DNA from: Nitrobacteraceae bacterium AZCC 1564
GTDB lineage: Bacteria; Pseudomonadota; Alphaproteobacteria; Rhizobiales; Xanthobacteraceae
DNA length: 64,000 bases
Direction of reading: 5' to 3'
Assembly: GCA_036924835.1 (NCBI GenBank)
Contig: JBAGRR010000001.1
Location: forward strand, 5,930,410 to 5,994,409
Shown piece by piece: positions 52,595-64,000 of the stretch. The notes under the pieces are model-generated. The model did not search any database and was not told where the DNA came from. It saw only the letters and a list, made by a program, of their open reading frames with translations. The stretch's first letter is position 1, and the number at the start of each line of letters is the position of its first letter. A program made the position numbers and the translations under genes.

Positions 52595-52679
52595 GCGGGC
52601 GTGGCGGAACTGGTAGACGCGCTGGGTTTAGGTTCCAGTGACGAAAGTTGTGGGGGTTCGAGTCCCTCCGCCCGCACCA
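52595..52679 (+). tRNA. tRNA-Leu (anticodon UAG)
   Basis: An 85-nt tRNA with encoded CCA. The acceptor stem GCGGGCG pairs with CGCCCGC; the anticodon loop TTTAGGT sits on a CTGGG/TCCAG stem; the long variable arm (TGACGAAAGTTGT) is typical of Leu; the T-arm has GGTTCGAGTCC. It reads CUA/CUN codons. It precedes tig. Confidence 0.95.
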
Positions 52680-52830
52680 GCGCGATCTTCGTTTGCGCAA
52701 AAGATTTTGGAGGACGCGTGCCCTGGCGGAACGCTTCCGCCGCACCACAGGCGTATGCTGAACGGCATCGCCCAACACATTGACAACGACCCGGCCGCCG
52801 GCCGGGCCAGACCGGAAGAAGATTGACGCC

Positions 52831-54189
52831 ATGCAGGTCACAGAAACCCTCTCCGAGGGATTGAAGCACGAATTTCAGGTCAGCGTTCCAGCATCCGATA
52901 TCGATGCCAAGGTCGATGCTCGTCTTGTCGATATGAAAGACAAGGTTCGCATGAACGGATTTCGTCCCGGCAAGGTTCCTGTCTCCCATCTGAAGAAGGT
53001 CTACGGCCGTTCGGTGGCCGCTGAAACCGTTGAGCAGCTGATCCGCGATACCAACGCAGGGATCTTCTCCGAGCGCGGCTTCCGTCTGGCGTCGGAGCCG
53101 AAGGTCACCATGCCGACGGAAGCGAAGGAAATCGAAGCGATCCTCGAAGGCAAATCCGATCTCAACTATTCGGTTGCGATCGAAGTCGTGCCGCCGATTG
53201 AGCTTGCCGATTTCAAAACCTTCAATGTTGAGAAGCCCGTCGCTGAAGTGACCGACGCGGACGTGGACGAAGCGCTGAAGCGCATCGCCGACCAGAGCCG
53301 TCCATACGCAGCAAAGGCCGAGGGTGCGAAGGCGGAGTCCGGTGATCGCGTCACCGTGGCATTCAAGGGAACGATTGACGGCGTGCCGTTCGACGGTGGT
53401 ACCGGCGAGGGCATCCAGGTCGTGATCGGTTCGGGCACGTTCATCCCGGGCTTCGAAGATCAGTTGATCGGAATTGCTTCCGGCGAGACCCGCACTGTGA
53501 AGGCTTCGTTCCCGAAGAACTATGCCGCTCCGAATCTCGCGGGCAAGGACGCCGAGTTCGAGACCACCGCAAGCCTGGTCGAAGCGCCGCAGGAATCGAA
53601 GGTCGACGACGAATTCGCCAAGACTCTCGGCATGGAATCTCTCGACAAGCTGAAGGAAGCCATGCGCGAGCGCCTCGTGGTCGAATTCGCCGGTGCGTCA
53701 CGCCAGCGGGTCAAGCGCATTCTGCTCGATCGCCTCGATGAAACCCATCGCTTCGATCCGCCGCCGTCGCTGGTCGACGAAGAGTTCAATCTGATGTGGA
53801 ACTCGATCAAGGCCGAGATGGATTCTGTTGGCAAGACGTTCGCCGATGAAAACACCACCGAGGATGCCGCGAAGGAAGAGTATCGCAAGATCGCTGATCG
53901 CCGCGTCCGCCTGGGTCTCGTGCTCTCCGAGATCGGTGAGAAGAACAAGATCACTGTCACCGATGATGAGGTGAGCCGGGCGCTGATCGATCGTGCGCGT
54001 CAGTCGCCGGGCCGCGAAAAGGAAGTCTGGGACTTCTATCGCAACAATCCGAATGCGTTGGCGCAGCTTCGCGCGCCAATTTACGAAGACAAGGTTGTCG
54101 ACTTCATTCTCGAACTCGCCAAGGTAACTGAGAAGAAGGTCTCGCGCGAAGACCTGATGAAGGAAGAGGACGACAAGACGGCCGCCTGA
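52831..54189 (+). CDS. tig: Trigger factor
   Basis: A 452-residue ribosome-associated chaperone and prolyl isomerase. The ribosome-binding signature is GFRPGKVP (residues about 44-51). The FKBP domain spans about 155-245 ([28 protein letters not shown]), then the helical C-terminal substrate arms, with an acidic tail. Start ATG 52831 ([15 protein letters not shown]) is the conserved one; the frame is open upstream without homology. It heads the tig-clpP-clpX-lon protein quality-control region. Confidence 0.97.
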   Translation: MQVTETLSEGLKHEFQVSVPASDIDAKVDARLVDMKDKVRMNGFRPGKVPVSHLKKVYGRSVAAETVEQLIRDTNAGIFSERGFRLASEPKVTMPTEAKEIEAILEGKSDLNYSVAIEVVPPIELADFKTFNVEKPVAEVTDADVDEALKRIADQSRPYAAKAEGAKAESGDRVTVAFKGTIDGVPFDGGTGEGIQVVIGSGTFIPGFEDQLIGIASGETRTVKASFPKNYAAPNLAGKDAEFETTASLVEAPQESKVDDEFAKTLGMESLDKLKEAMRERLVVEFAGASRQRVKRILLDRLDETHRFDPPPSLVDEEFNLMWNSIKAEMDSVGKTFADENTTEDAAKEEYRKIADRRVRLGLVLSEIGEKNKITVTDDEVSRALIDRARQSPGREKEVWDFYRNNPNALAQLRAPIYEDKVVDFILELAKVTEKKVSREDLMKEEDDKTAA

Positions 54190-54412
54190 CCCCTCAGGCA
54201 TTGAGTTCGCGTTAACGATACGATCCGAATGAGCGAAGCGGGGCGTCCGCCTCGCTTTTCGGGCTAGATCGAATCAGCTTCAACTGATGCCGCTTCGAGG
54301 CCTTGCAGGATCGGGTTTTGCCGGTCTTGTGGCCGGGCCGTCGGCACATATCTGTAGTGCCTATACGTTTTGCATCACAAGGCGTCCGTTTCCGCCAACC
54401 TCCAGGTGATAA

Positions 54413-55045
54413 ATGCGCGATCCCGTTGAAACCTACATGAACCTCGTGCCGATGGTGGTCGAGCAGACCAACCGCGGCGAGCGGGCTTACGATATCTTTT
54501 CGCGTCTTCTGAAGGAGCGCATCATCTTCGTGACCGGTCCGGTCGAAGACGGCATGTCGACGCTCATCGTCGCGCAGCTTCTGTTCCTCGAGGCCGAAAA
54601 TCCGAAAAAGGAAATCTCGATGTACATCAACTCGCCTGGCGGCGTGGTGACATCGGGGCTCGCAATTTACGACACGATGCAGTTCATCCGTCCGCCGGTC
54701 TCGACACTGTGCACCGGTCAGGCCGCGTCGATGGGCTCGCTTCTCCTCGCTGCCGGCGAGAAGGACATGCGCTTCTCGCTACCGAATGCGCGCATCATGG
54801 TTCACCAGCCTTCCGGTGGTTTCCAGGGCCAGGCGACCGACATCATGCTGCACGCTCAGGAAATCCTGAACCTGAAGAAGCGCCTCAACGAAATTTACGT
54901 CAGGCACACCGGTCAGCCTTACAAGGCGATCGAGGATGCCCTTGAGCGCGACAAGTTCCTGACCGCTGACATGGCCAAGGAGTTTGGGCTTGTCGACAAG
55001 GTGATCGACAAGCGCGCTGAGGACGTGACGCCGAAGGCGCCGTAA
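54413..55045 (+). CDS. clpP: ATP-dependent Clp protease proteolytic subunit
   Basis: A 210-residue serine peptidase. Catalytic Ser106 is in [11 protein letters not shown] and His131 in MVHQPSGG; the N-terminal [13 protein letters not shown] and [12 protein letters not shown] are standard. It forms the tetradecamer that degrades proteins unfolded by ClpX or ClpA. A good terminator follows, so clpX is separately transcribed or partly read through. Confidence 0.97.
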   Translation: MRDPVETYMNLVPMVVEQTNRGERAYDIFSRLLKERIIFVTGPVEDGMSTLIVAQLLFLEAENPKKEISMYINSPGGVVTSGLAIYDTMQFIRPPVSTLCTGQAASMGSLLLAAGEKDMRFSLPNARIMVHQPSGGFQGQATDIMLHAQEILNLKKRLNEIYVRHTGQPYKAIEDALERDKFLTADMAKEFGLVDKVIDKRAEDVTPKAP

Positions 55046-55072
55046 AGAGCAGGGCGTCTACGTCAGTATTTC

Positions 55073-55103
55073 AAGCGAACGCCGGTTCGGCGTTCGCTTT
55101 TTT
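55073..55103 (+). terminator. Rho-independent terminator of clpP
   Basis: An 11-bp stem AAGCGAACGCC with GGCGTTCGCTT and a 5-nt loop, followed by TTTTTA, 27 bp after the clpP stop. Confidence 0.92.
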
Positions 55104-55223
55104 ATTCGTGTCGGAGGTACTGATAGGTTGCTGCGGTAATATAAGGCCATTCGCGGCGATGGAAGCGCGCTGTCTCGTTTGAAATGTGTCGTGCTATATT
55201 TGCTGCGGGCAGGAGATTTCAGA

Positions 55224-55676
55224 ATGGGAATTGTGAGACGTGCGTGCGGCCTGGTTTTGGCTGCCGGATTCATGCTTACGGTTTCAGCGCGCGCCCATGC
55301 CAACAATATTTTGATCACCGAAGACGAAGCCAGGTTGCCTTTGCCCAAAGAGGCGTCGGAGAAAACGCGTGGAATTACCCGCGGACCGCGCATTGAGTAT
55401 CTCGCGGAGGGCAACACTGCGCGCTCTCCCCTTCATTTCCGCGTGAAGTTTCAGTCGTTCGGAGGAGCGCGGATTGATACCGAAAGTCTGAAGGTGACGT
55501 ATGTGAAGAATCCTGCGGTGGACCTCACACCGCGCCTGAAGCCTTTTACTCAGCCTACAGGGATCGATATGCCGAATGCTGTACTCCCGGCCGGGGATCA
55601 TCTGTTGCGCATCGATCTCAAGGATTCGGATGGGCGCGCGGCAGCGACAAGTTTCACCCTGAAGATTGTTCCTTAG
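55224..55676 (+). CDS. Secreted protein of unknown function
   Basis: A 150-residue protein with a signal peptide (residues 1-27, VRRACGLVLAAGFMLTVSARAHA). The mature part is about 120 residues, with a beta-rich pattern in the second half (LHFRVKFQSFGG, ESLKVTYVK, HLLRIDLKDSDGRAAATSFTLKI), suggesting an Ig-like or beta-sandwich fold. No named family recognised. Start ATG 55224 has AGGAG 8 bases upstream; ATG 55179 is possible but lacks one and would put 15 residues before the signal. It stands alone between clpP and clpX. Confidence 0.7.
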   Translation: MGIVRRACGLVLAAGFMLTVSARAHANNILITEDEARLPLPKEASEKTRGITRGPRIEYLAEGNTARSPLHFRVKFQSFGGARIDTESLKVTYVKNPAVDLTPRLKPFTQPTGIDMPNAVLPAGDHLLRIDLKDSDGRAAATSFTLKIVP

Positions 55677-56384
55677 ACGAAGGTCGATTGGTTTGCGCGC
55701 ACCGCGTGACTAACTACCTCCAATGGCGTGCCGATCCTCTCACGTCATAAGTCTAATGTGCGAGGCGGTCGAATGCATCGCGAGCATTGCGTGGCATCTG
55801 GTATCAGAAATATCCTGATCTCTCGAATGTTGCCGATGACGCCTAAAGTGTACGACTTAATGCGGGCGGGCTATTGCGTCGCTCGCATACTGGGACAACA
55901 TGTCGGCGAGGAGCAACTTCGGCGTCGGACGCGCATTATTCAGGATCTGCGGCCGGCCGCTGGTTACTGCAGGGGTGATGGCGACAGCAATTGGTTCACT
56001 ATATGCCCGACTGAAGGGGATCATTGGGTCATTGAAGCAGACCGGGTGGGTTAACCAAGGGTTCCGAAGGCAAGGAACACGTGTCATTCTCGCAACGCTG
56101 CAATGAAAACGCCCGGGTATGGTCGTGAAATGCGCGAAATCTGGCTAGTATTCTGAAGTTTAATGTCCCGGCGATTAGCGAATTCTTGATAGTCGGATGG
56201 CACCATGATTGGCTAGGCTGTGTAGGCTTACGATGATCGCGGGATTCGGCAATCCTGTGATTCGACGACAACTGGAGTGACAGGTCTTTTCTGGTATGGT
56301 TTTTGCTCCTATCTACACGTGATGCCGGCGTGTACCGGGATGGGGCAATCCCAAGATTGAGATCTGTGGCGGACGGAGACAGGA
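55677..56384 (+). other. 708-bp region before clpX without a confident gene
   Basis: Base composition is lower in GC than the neighbouring genes and codon bias is weak in every frame. One frame, 55728-56054 on the plus strand, could encode 108 residues (RILGQHVGEEQLRRRTRIIQ in the middle), but it lacks clear third-position GC and a Shine-Dalgarno sequence, so I do not call it. The clpX promoter should lie in the last 150 bp; no boxes were assigned. Atypical composition could mark foreign or decayed DNA. Confidence 0.5.
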
Positions 56385-57659
56385 ATGAGCAAGGTCGGCA
56401 CGAGCGATTCCAAGAATACTCTTTATTGCTCGTTCTGCGGGAAGAGCCAGCATGAAGTCCGCAAGCTTATTGCGGGCCCGACGGTCTTCATTTGCGATGA
56501 ATGCGTTGAGTTGTGCATGGACATCATTCGTGAGGAGAACAAATCCTCACTCGTGAAGTCGCGCGACGGCATTCCTACGCCAAAGGAAATTTGCAAGGTT
56601 CTTGATGACTACGTGATCGGTCAGCAGCATGCCAAGAAGGTGCTCTCGGTCGCAGTTCACAATCACTACAAGCGCCTCAACCATCAGACCAAGCACAATG
56701 ACGTCGAGCTTGCGAAGTCGAATATCCTGCTGATCGGTCCGACCGGTTCGGGTAAGACGCTGCTTGCGCAGACGCTGGCACGCATTCTCGATGTGCCGTT
56801 CACGATGGCGGATGCGACGACGCTGACTGAAGCGGGCTACGTCGGTGAAGACGTCGAAAACATCATTCTGAAGCTGTTGCAGGCGGCCGACTACAACGTC
56901 GAGCGTGCGCAGCGCGGCATCGTCTACATCGACGAAATCGATAAGATCTCCCGCAAGTCCGACAACCCATCGATCACGCGTGACGTGTCGGGTGAGGGCG
57001 TGCAGCAGGCTCTGCTGAAGATTATGGAAGGTACGGTTGCCTCGGTTCCTCCGCAGGGTGGCCGCAAGCATCCGCAGCAGGAATTCCTGCAGGTAGATAC
57101 GACCAACATTCTCTTCATCTGCGGTGGTGCGTTCTCCGGTCTTGAGAAGATCATCTCGTCGCGCGGCCGCACCACGTCGATCGGCTTCGCTGCCAACGTG
57201 CTCGCTCCCGAAGATCGCCGCACCGGCGAAATCTTCCGCGAAGTCGAGCCGGAGGATCTGTTGAAGTACGGCCTGATCCCCGAGTTCGTCGGACGTCTGC
57301 CAGTGGTTGCAACGCTTGAGGACCTCGACGAGACGTCGCTCAAGAAGATTTTGGTCGAGCCGAAGAATGCGCTGGTGAAGCAGTACCAGCGGCTGTTCGA
57401 GATGGAGAACATCGAACTGACATTCGCGGACGAGGCGCTTGGCGCGGTGGCCCGTAAGGCTATCGAGCGCAAGACTGGTGCGCGCGGGTTGCGTTCGATC
57501 CTCGAAAGCATCCTGCTGGAGACGATGTTCGATCTTCCGGGCCTCGAAGGGGTGGAAGAGGTCGTCATCTCCCGCGAAGTTGTCGAGGCAACCGCTCGCC
57601 CGCTGTACATTTACGCGGATCGGTCTGACCGCGCCTCGGAAACTAGCGCCAGCGCCTGA
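56385..57659 (+). CDS. clpX: ATP-dependent Clp protease ATP-binding subunit ClpX
   Basis: A 424-residue AAA+ unfoldase. The N-terminal zinc-binding domain is [18 protein letters not shown] with a later CDEC; Walker A is [12 protein letters not shown], Walker [11 protein letters not shown], and the SIGFAAN and arginine-finger regions follow. It recognises tagged substrates and feeds ClpP. Start ATG 56385 is the conserved [16 protein letters not shown] terminator follows before lon. Confidence 0.97.
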   Translation: MSKVGTSDSKNTLYCSFCGKSQHEVRKLIAGPTVFICDECVELCMDIIREENKSSLVKSRDGIPTPKEICKVLDDYVIGQQHAKKVLSVAVHNHYKRLNHQTKHNDVELAKSNILLIGPTGSGKTLLAQTLARILDVPFTMADATTLTEAGYVGEDVENIILKLLQAADYNVERAQRGIVYIDEIDKISRKSDNPSITRDVSGEGVQQALLKIMEGTVASVPPQGGRKHPQQEFLQVDTTNILFICGGAFSGLEKIISSRGRTTSIGFAANVLAPEDRRTGEIFREVEPEDLLKYGLIPEFVGRLPVVATLEDLDETSLKKILVEPKNALVKQYQRLFEMENIELTFADEALGAVARKAIERKTGARGLRSILESILLETMFDLPGLEGVEEVVISREVVEATARPLYIYADRSDRASETSASA

Positions 57660-57693
57660 TTTCAAGCGTTGGCGGCCATCAAGTTCCGTTCAC

Positions 57694-57723
57694 AAAGGCT
57701 GCCGGATGCACCGGCAGCCTTTG
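57694..57723 (+). terminator. Rho-independent terminator of clpX
   Basis: AAAGGCTGCCGG-ATGCA-CCGGCAGCCTTT, a 12-bp perfect stem followed by GTTCTTTG, 34 bp after the clpX stop. Confidence 0.88.
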
Positions 57724-57955
57724 TTCTTTGAGGAAGTTGTGGGTTGGAATAACCCTGCATTCACTGGGGTTTTTCGTTCACTTGACACCCTGCTAACCCA
57801 TAGCCACCTAATGTCAGGCTGCGGACCTTGGCTTTTCGAGATTCGCGGCAAATCTACCCGGGAGCTCTTTCTTTTCCGGCACACACGGCACCTTGTGGCG
57901 GTTGCGTCTGAACGGCGGACTGCGTGCAAGGGGGCGCAACATAAGGAATATGGGC

Positions 57956-60379
<2,424 letters not shown>

Positions 60380-60398
60380 CGCAAATAGCAATTAGGAG

Positions 60399-60423
60399 AA
60401 CGGCGCCTTCGGGCGCCGTTTTT
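60399..60423 (+). terminator. Rho-independent terminator of lon
   Basis: AACGGCGCC-TTCG-GGCGCCGTT followed by TTTG, 19 bp after the lon stop. Confidence 0.9.
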
Positions 60424-60565
60424 GTTTGGAAGGTGATTGGCTGCCGGACGGAACGGATCCGGTGTCCGCTCTGGTTTGATGCATCTTAGTTGCGGAAGGT
60501 TCAGATATGTTCTGACCGATGGCTTGCATCGGCTGCCATTGCAGGGCAAATAGGGCGCTCAGAGA

Positions 60566-60642
60566 GGGCGGTTAGCTCAGCTGGTTAGAGCATCTCGTTT
60601 ACACCGAGAGGGTCGGGAGTTCGAATCTCTCACCGCCTACCA
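60566..60642 (+). tRNA. tRNA-Val (anticodon UAC)
   Basis: A 77-nt tRNA with encoded CCA. The anticodon loop TTTACAC is on a TCTCG/CGAGA stem, the D-arm is AGCTCAGCTGGTTAGAGC and the T-arm GGGAGTTCGAATCTCTC. The acceptor GGGCGGT pairs with ACCGCCT, so the first pair is G-U rather than G-C. It reads GUA and other GUN codons. Confidence 0.95.
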
Positions 60643-60741
60643 TTCTCTGTCACGGCTCCGCCATTTTAGCGAACTAGACATCCACGCCCGGCATTGAGGC
60701 GGGCAACTTTCAATTGTCTTCCGTCAGCTTGGTTGTGTCCG

Positions 60742-61050
60742 ATGAAATATTTCCTGTGCCGTTTCGTTCCGCCTGCGCCTGATTTCATCAGAACCATGAC
60801 GCCGGACCAGAAATCACTCATGAAAGAGCACGGGGATTTTCTTCAGGGCTTGCTGGACAAAGGAAGTCTTGTTGCACACGGCCCGGTCGCTGATCCGGCT
60901 GGTGGATGGGGCATGTCGCTGTTCGTTGCAGACGATGATCAGAATGCCGAAGATGTGCAGGCAACTGTTTCCGACGATCCCATGATCAAAGCCGGCATTG
61001 GCGCTCGTTATGACGTGCTGCCGATGCTTCAGCTGCGCATGCGGGCCTAA
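60742..61050 (+). CDS. YciI-like family protein
   Basis: A 102-residue ferredoxin-like protein: MKYFLCRFVPPAPDF, then LMKEHGDFLQGLLDKGSLVAHGPV (the His/Asp of YCII proteins, here in KEHGDFL) and the MSLFVADDDQNAEDVQATVSDDPM segment. The family is of unknown or varied function; some members dehalogenate or bind ligands. Start ATG 60742; the upstream in-frame extension is not homologous. It lies 99 bp after tRNA-Val. Confidence 0.8.
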   Translation: MKYFLCRFVPPAPDFIRTMTPDQKSLMKEHGDFLQGLLDKGSLVAHGPVADPAGGWGMSLFVADDDQNAEDVQATVSDDPMIKAGIGARYDVLPMLQLRMRA

Positions 61051-61065
61051 AGCGAGAGACCGCTG

Positions 61066-62193
61066 TCATTCGGCAGAAGCGGTTATCGGCGCAATTGGCT
61101 TTGCGGCGCGATTGATCAGAAGCTTGGTCAGAGAGCGCCGGCTCGGATTTTCGATCAGCCGGAATGAGACGCGGCCCAGGATCAGGACCAGCAGCGAAGC
61201 GCCGAGCGCCAACGCGACCTGCGCGGGAAGGCCGATGGATTTCGAGATGCTCGAAATCAGGATCATGCCGACCGCGTAGTGAAAGAGATAGATCGAGTAG
61301 CTGCACTCGCCAACCCAGACCAGCGGTTTCGCCTGCAGCACATTGAGGCGTCCATTCTTCGCGACCAGCAGCCAAAACGTTGCAAGGAAGATAAGCGCAA
61401 TAGCGCTCGCGATGACAGGGTCTCGGCTGATGATCGCGTAGTGGGTGCTACTGATGCTGATCGGGATGAACACGGCTACGAGCATGGCGAAGGCGAGCTG
61501 CTGTGAAATCCTGTTTTGATACAGTTCATAGAACAGTGCTCCGGCCGCAAACCACGGCATGAATTCAGGCACCAAGGCTGTGTTGTAAAGCTCTGATCCG
61601 TGCGGGGAGACGAGCCTGAGCAAGAACCAGATGCAACTATCCACCAACGCGAAAATCGTCAGGTTACGCGCAAAGTTCTTGCTTGAAAGGCCCCAGAACA
61701 GGAGGGCCGCTATCAGATAGAAGCGGATCTCGACGACCAGCGACCAGTAAACCCCTGTGACGAAATCGACATGGGGGAACGCGCCGGACCACAGCGCGGT
61801 CGGCGTCAACGTCAGCGAAGGAAGGAAGTTCGGCCACATCTGCCGGCGCGTGAGGGCAAAGGGCGCATCAGACAGGTTGAGCAAAAAGAACGTGACGACT
61901 GCCGAGAACAAAAGCGTGGGCCAGATCCGCACGAATCGGCGAAGCAGAAATTCGAGCGGCGAAGCGGATTTTTCCAGCGTCAGTGCGATGACAAATCCCG
62001 AGATGATGAAGAACAGCTCCACACCGAGATAGCCATACTGAAACAGCGGGATTGCACTGAAACGTTCGCCGTACGGATAGAGATGAGATTTGTAGTAGGG
62101 GGATTCCAGATGGTGGAAGTAGTGAAATCCCATGACCAGCAGAATGGCGACACCTCGCAAGCCATCCAGGGCATCTAGCCGCTTTTCAGTCAT
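61066..62193 (-). CDS. Acyltransferase 3 family membrane protein (OafA/NolL-like)
   Basis: A 375-residue integral membrane acyltransferase with about ten helices. LDALDGLRGVAILLVMGFHYF carries the conserved Arg and the catalytic His near residue 23; FFIISGFVIALTLEKS and RRFVRIWPTLLF follow as in OafA. Such enzymes O-acylate surface polysaccharide, lipid or peptidoglycan. No C-terminal SGNH domain is present. No polysaccharide genes lie nearby, so the acceptor is unknown. Start ATG 62193. Confidence 0.88.
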   Translation of the reverse strand: MTEKRLDALDGLRGVAILLVMGFHYFHHLESPYYKSHLYPYGERFSAIPLFQYGYLGVELFFIISGFVIALTLEKSASPLEFLLRRFVRIWPTLLFSAVVTFFLLNLSDAPFALTRRQMWPNFLPSLTLTPTALWSGAFPHVDFVTGVYWSLVVEIRFYLIAALLFWGLSSKNFARNLTIFALVDSCIWFLLRLVSPHGSELYNTALVPEFMPWFAAGALFYELYQNRISQQLAFAMLVAVFIPISISSTHYAIISRDPVIASAIALIFLATFWLLVAKNGRLNVLQAKPLVWVGECSYSIYLFHYAVGMILISSISKSIGLPAQVALALGASLLVLILGRVSFRLIENPSRRSLTKLLINRAAKPIAPITASAE

Positions 62194-62409
62194 AACTCGC
62201 CCACCGCAATCGGCCGCAGAACACTCAATTTAGCATCGCGATCACGAAAGTTAAGCGACGCGGATCCTCACGAGACGACATTGTCCCATTCCGCAGTTGC
62301 AGGGCGAACAGCCATACGATGTGTTGTGCAGTCGATGCCGGGATCGTGACCGTTCGCGACGTCGAGTCATCACGCGTAACGGTCATGGATGATGACGTAT
62401 TGGTGCCGT

Positions 62410-63657
62410 TTACGTACGTTCCTCCCAGATCGTGGCCAGATGCACGATGGTGCGCACCGCAGCTTCCATGTCCTGAACACTGACCCATTCGAGCCGCGAG
62501 TGAAACGCATGCTCGCCGGCAAAGATGTTCGGGCATGGTAGTCCCATGAAGGACAATCGTGAGCCATCGGTGCCGCCGCGGATGCTGCTTCTGACGGGCG
62601 CGAGGCCAGCGCGGCGGATCGCTTCGATTGCGTTCTCGACGACCTCTGGATGCCGGTCGAGGACCTCTTTCATGTTGCGGTATTGCGGCTTGACCTCGAA
62701 CCGGTAGGTGGATCGCGGAAACTCGGTCATCACGTCACAGACGATCTGCTCAAGCAGCGCTTCCTTCTGCTTCAAGCCGTCTTCCGTGAAATCACGCACG
62801 ATCAGGGACAGCGTCGCGCTGTCGAGTCCGCCGTTGAGACCGGTCGGGTGCAGGAAGCCCTCTCGTCCTTCCGTCGTTTCAGGGGCCAAGTCTTTCGGCA
62901 ATCGGTCGATGATGCGCGCAGCGATCTTGAGCGCATGCTCCATTTTGCCCTTGGCAAATCCGGGGTGAATGCTCACGCCCTGAATGGTGATAACGGCACC
63001 ATCAGCGGAGAACGTCTCGTCCTCCAGATGACCGGCGCTTTCGCCGTCGATAGTGTAGCCGAATTGGGCGCCGAGCTTCTTCAGATCGACCTTGTCGGCC
63101 CCGCGGCCGATTTCCTCGTCAGGCGTGAAGAGGATCTTGATGGCACCGTGCTTGATCTGCGGATTGGCGAGCAGGAATTGAGCGGCATCCATGATCTCCG
63201 CCACGCCCGCCTTGTTGTCGGCACCGAGCAGGGTGGTGCCATCGGTCGTAACAATGTCATTGCCGATCTGATCGGCGAGAGCGGGGTGTTCGGCTGCCCG
63301 GATAATCTGGGTCGGATCTGCCGGCAGAACGATGTCGCCGCCCTGATAGTTGCGAACGATCTGCGGCTTCACATCCTTGCCGGTGCAGTCCGGTGAGGTG
63401 TCCATGTGTGAGCAGAAGCAGATCACCGGAACAGGCTTGTCGGTCGTGGCCGGGATGGTGGCGTAGACATAGCCATGCTCGTCCATGTGCGCGTCCGTCA
63501 ATCCGAGGTCGCGCAGCTCCTGGGCCAGCAGGCCGCCGAGATCCTTCTGCTTCTCGGTGGAGGGGCAGGTGGGGGATTCCGGATCCGACTGAGTGTCGAT
63601 GCGGACGTAGCGCAGGAAACGCTCGGTGACGCTGTGTGTGAATGTGATGGAGCTCAT
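62410..63657 (-). CDS. pepT: Peptidase T (tripeptide aminopeptidase)
   Basis: A 415-residue M20B metallopeptidase. Zinc ligands and catalytic residues are visible: His in CFCSHMDTSPD, Asp in GADNKAGVAE, Glu pair in TPDEEIGRG, Asp in YTIDGESAG and His in GEHAFHSRLEWV. RGGTDGSRLSFMG is the PepT signature. It removes N-terminal residues from tripeptides in the cytosol. Start ATG 63657 (MSSITFTHSVTERF). It stands alone upstream of the acyltransferase gene, with 216 bp between them. Confidence 0.95.
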   Translation of the reverse strand: MSSITFTHSVTERFLRYVRIDTQSDPESPTCPSTEKQKDLGGLLAQELRDLGLTDAHMDEHGYVYATIPATTDKPVPVICFCSHMDTSPDCTGKDVKPQIVRNYQGGDIVLPADPTQIIRAAEHPALADQIGNDIVTTDGTTLLGADNKAGVAEIMDAAQFLLANPQIKHGAIKILFTPDEEIGRGADKVDLKKLGAQFGYTIDGESAGHLEDETFSADGAVITIQGVSIHPGFAKGKMEHALKIAARIIDRLPKDLAPETTEGREGFLHPTGLNGGLDSATLSLIVRDFTEDGLKQKEALLEQIVCDVMTEFPRSTYRFEVKPQYRNMKEVLDRHPEVVENAIEAIRRAGLAPVRSSIRGGTDGSRLSFMGLPCPNIFAGEHAFHSRLEWVSVQDMEAAVRTIVHLATIWEERT

Positions 63658-64000
63658 GGGGGCATCATGCTGATAGAGAATTTTCTCACAGGAGCCGAGC
63701 GGATTCGGTTCTGTAATCCGGGGGTAGCCTATCCTCGGCCCCTGCGCACGAACAGGTCCGATCCGATCAGTGTGCGGATCATCGAGAGGTCCCGTCAGTA
63801 TCGGTCGATCTTCGTGCTGTCGGGGCGGAAAGATGGAATTCTTCTCGCCTCATCTTTAGGAGCAGAAGGTTCCCATAAGCACTGAGAGGACCGGCGCCAA
63901 CACACGACGAGCACAAAGCTTCGCACCTACCGGAAAAGTGTGAGCGCGCACAGCGGTCTAACAACTTAGGAACGGGGAAAGGGGGAACCACGAAAGCGGT
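63658..64000. other. Right-edge region without a recognisable gene
   Basis: 343 bp upstream of pepT up to the window edge. No frame shows homology or good codon bias. It presumably holds the pepT promoter on the minus strand; I could not assign it. Confidence 0.4.

Noticed and set aside
55857..56087. A minus-strand frame of 76 codons before clpX
   Set aside because: Weak codon bias, no Shine-Dalgarno sequence, no motif; overlaps an equally weak plus-strand frame.
57781..57830. Sigma-32 heat-shock promoter for lon
   Set aside because: CTTGACAC is suggestive, but neither CCCAT (too near) nor CCTAAT (too far) gives proper spacing, so it is mentioned only under lon.
62225..62536. A minus-strand frame across the pepT 3' end and the gap after it, Ser/Thr-rich
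   Set aside because: Half of it overlaps pepT in another frame and no start or ribosome site is seen; the beta-like look of the last part is not enough.

Overview
The window looks like chromosomal DNA of an alphaproteobacterium close to Bradyrhizobium, Rhodopseudomonas or Afipia (Nitrobacteraceae). The reasons are GC-rich coding with strong third-position GC, the glnB-glnA pair, the tig-clpP-clpX-lon run, many ABC and molybdenum-hydroxylase genes, two MocR regulators, and dispersed CTAG-bounded palindromes. Genus assignment is inference; no rRNA gene is present.

Layout. 1-8.3 kb is mixed housekeeping: the 3' end of an FTR1 iron permease, metY, a CoA-binding protein, an enoyl-CoA hydratase-like protein, a PaaI-type thioesterase, rplM-rpsI, a diguanylate cyclase and a DMT transporter. 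8.4-20 kb is catabolic cluster A: a MocR regulator divergent from a NIPSNAP gene, a three-subunit molybdenum hydroxylase (CoxM/S/L type), an amidohydrolase, a CoxG-like SRPBCC protein, an alpha/beta hydrolase and an SsuABC/TauABC-type transporter, with a Tat-exported hydrolase after it. 20-32.3 kb is a short-chain amide/urea system: a response regulator and an unusual NCS1-permease/histidine-kinase fusion, divergent from a UrtABCDE/FmdDEF-type transporter, formamidase (fmdA), fmdB and aliphatic amidase (amiE). A decayed copy of the fmdB 3' end follows amiE. 32.3-41.9 kb is catabolic cluster B: a sulfite-oxidase-like molybdoenzyme, an MFS carrier, a ketopantoate-reductase-like enzyme, a tartrate/D-malate dehydrogenase-like enzyme, a GntR regulator, a nitrilase, a cupin and a second SsuABC-like transporter paralogous to that of cluster A. 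Four near-identical operator-like sites mark its transcription units. 42-52.5 kb holds DUF983, a second MocR, an AraC regulator, small proteins, an AI-2E-family permease, glnA-glnB, nnr and a copper-less multicopper-oxidase-like Tat protein. 52.6-63.7 kb carries tRNA-Leu, tig, clpP, clpX, lon, tRNA-Val, a YciI-like protein, an acyltransferase and pepT.

How the genes work together. The amide region reads as a full circuit: a membrane sensor with a nucleobase/hydantoin-transporter fold is placed to control high-affinity uptake of amides or urea and their hydrolysis to ammonia and carboxylic acid. Clusters A and B each pair a high-affinity carboxylate/sulfonate-type transporter with oxidising and hydrolysing enzymes; their substrates cannot be named from sequence.

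Most striking structure outside genes. A ~169 bp composite element made of two different hairpins, each bounded by CTAG and joined by a conserved A/T-rich linker, occurs four times. A diverged ~165 bp subfamily abuts one copy. Arm substitutions are matched on both sides of the stems, and a 3-nt bulge is kept on the inner arms in both subfamilies. The other highlights are the tandem TGACATGTYA operator in cluster B and the transporter-kinase fusion.
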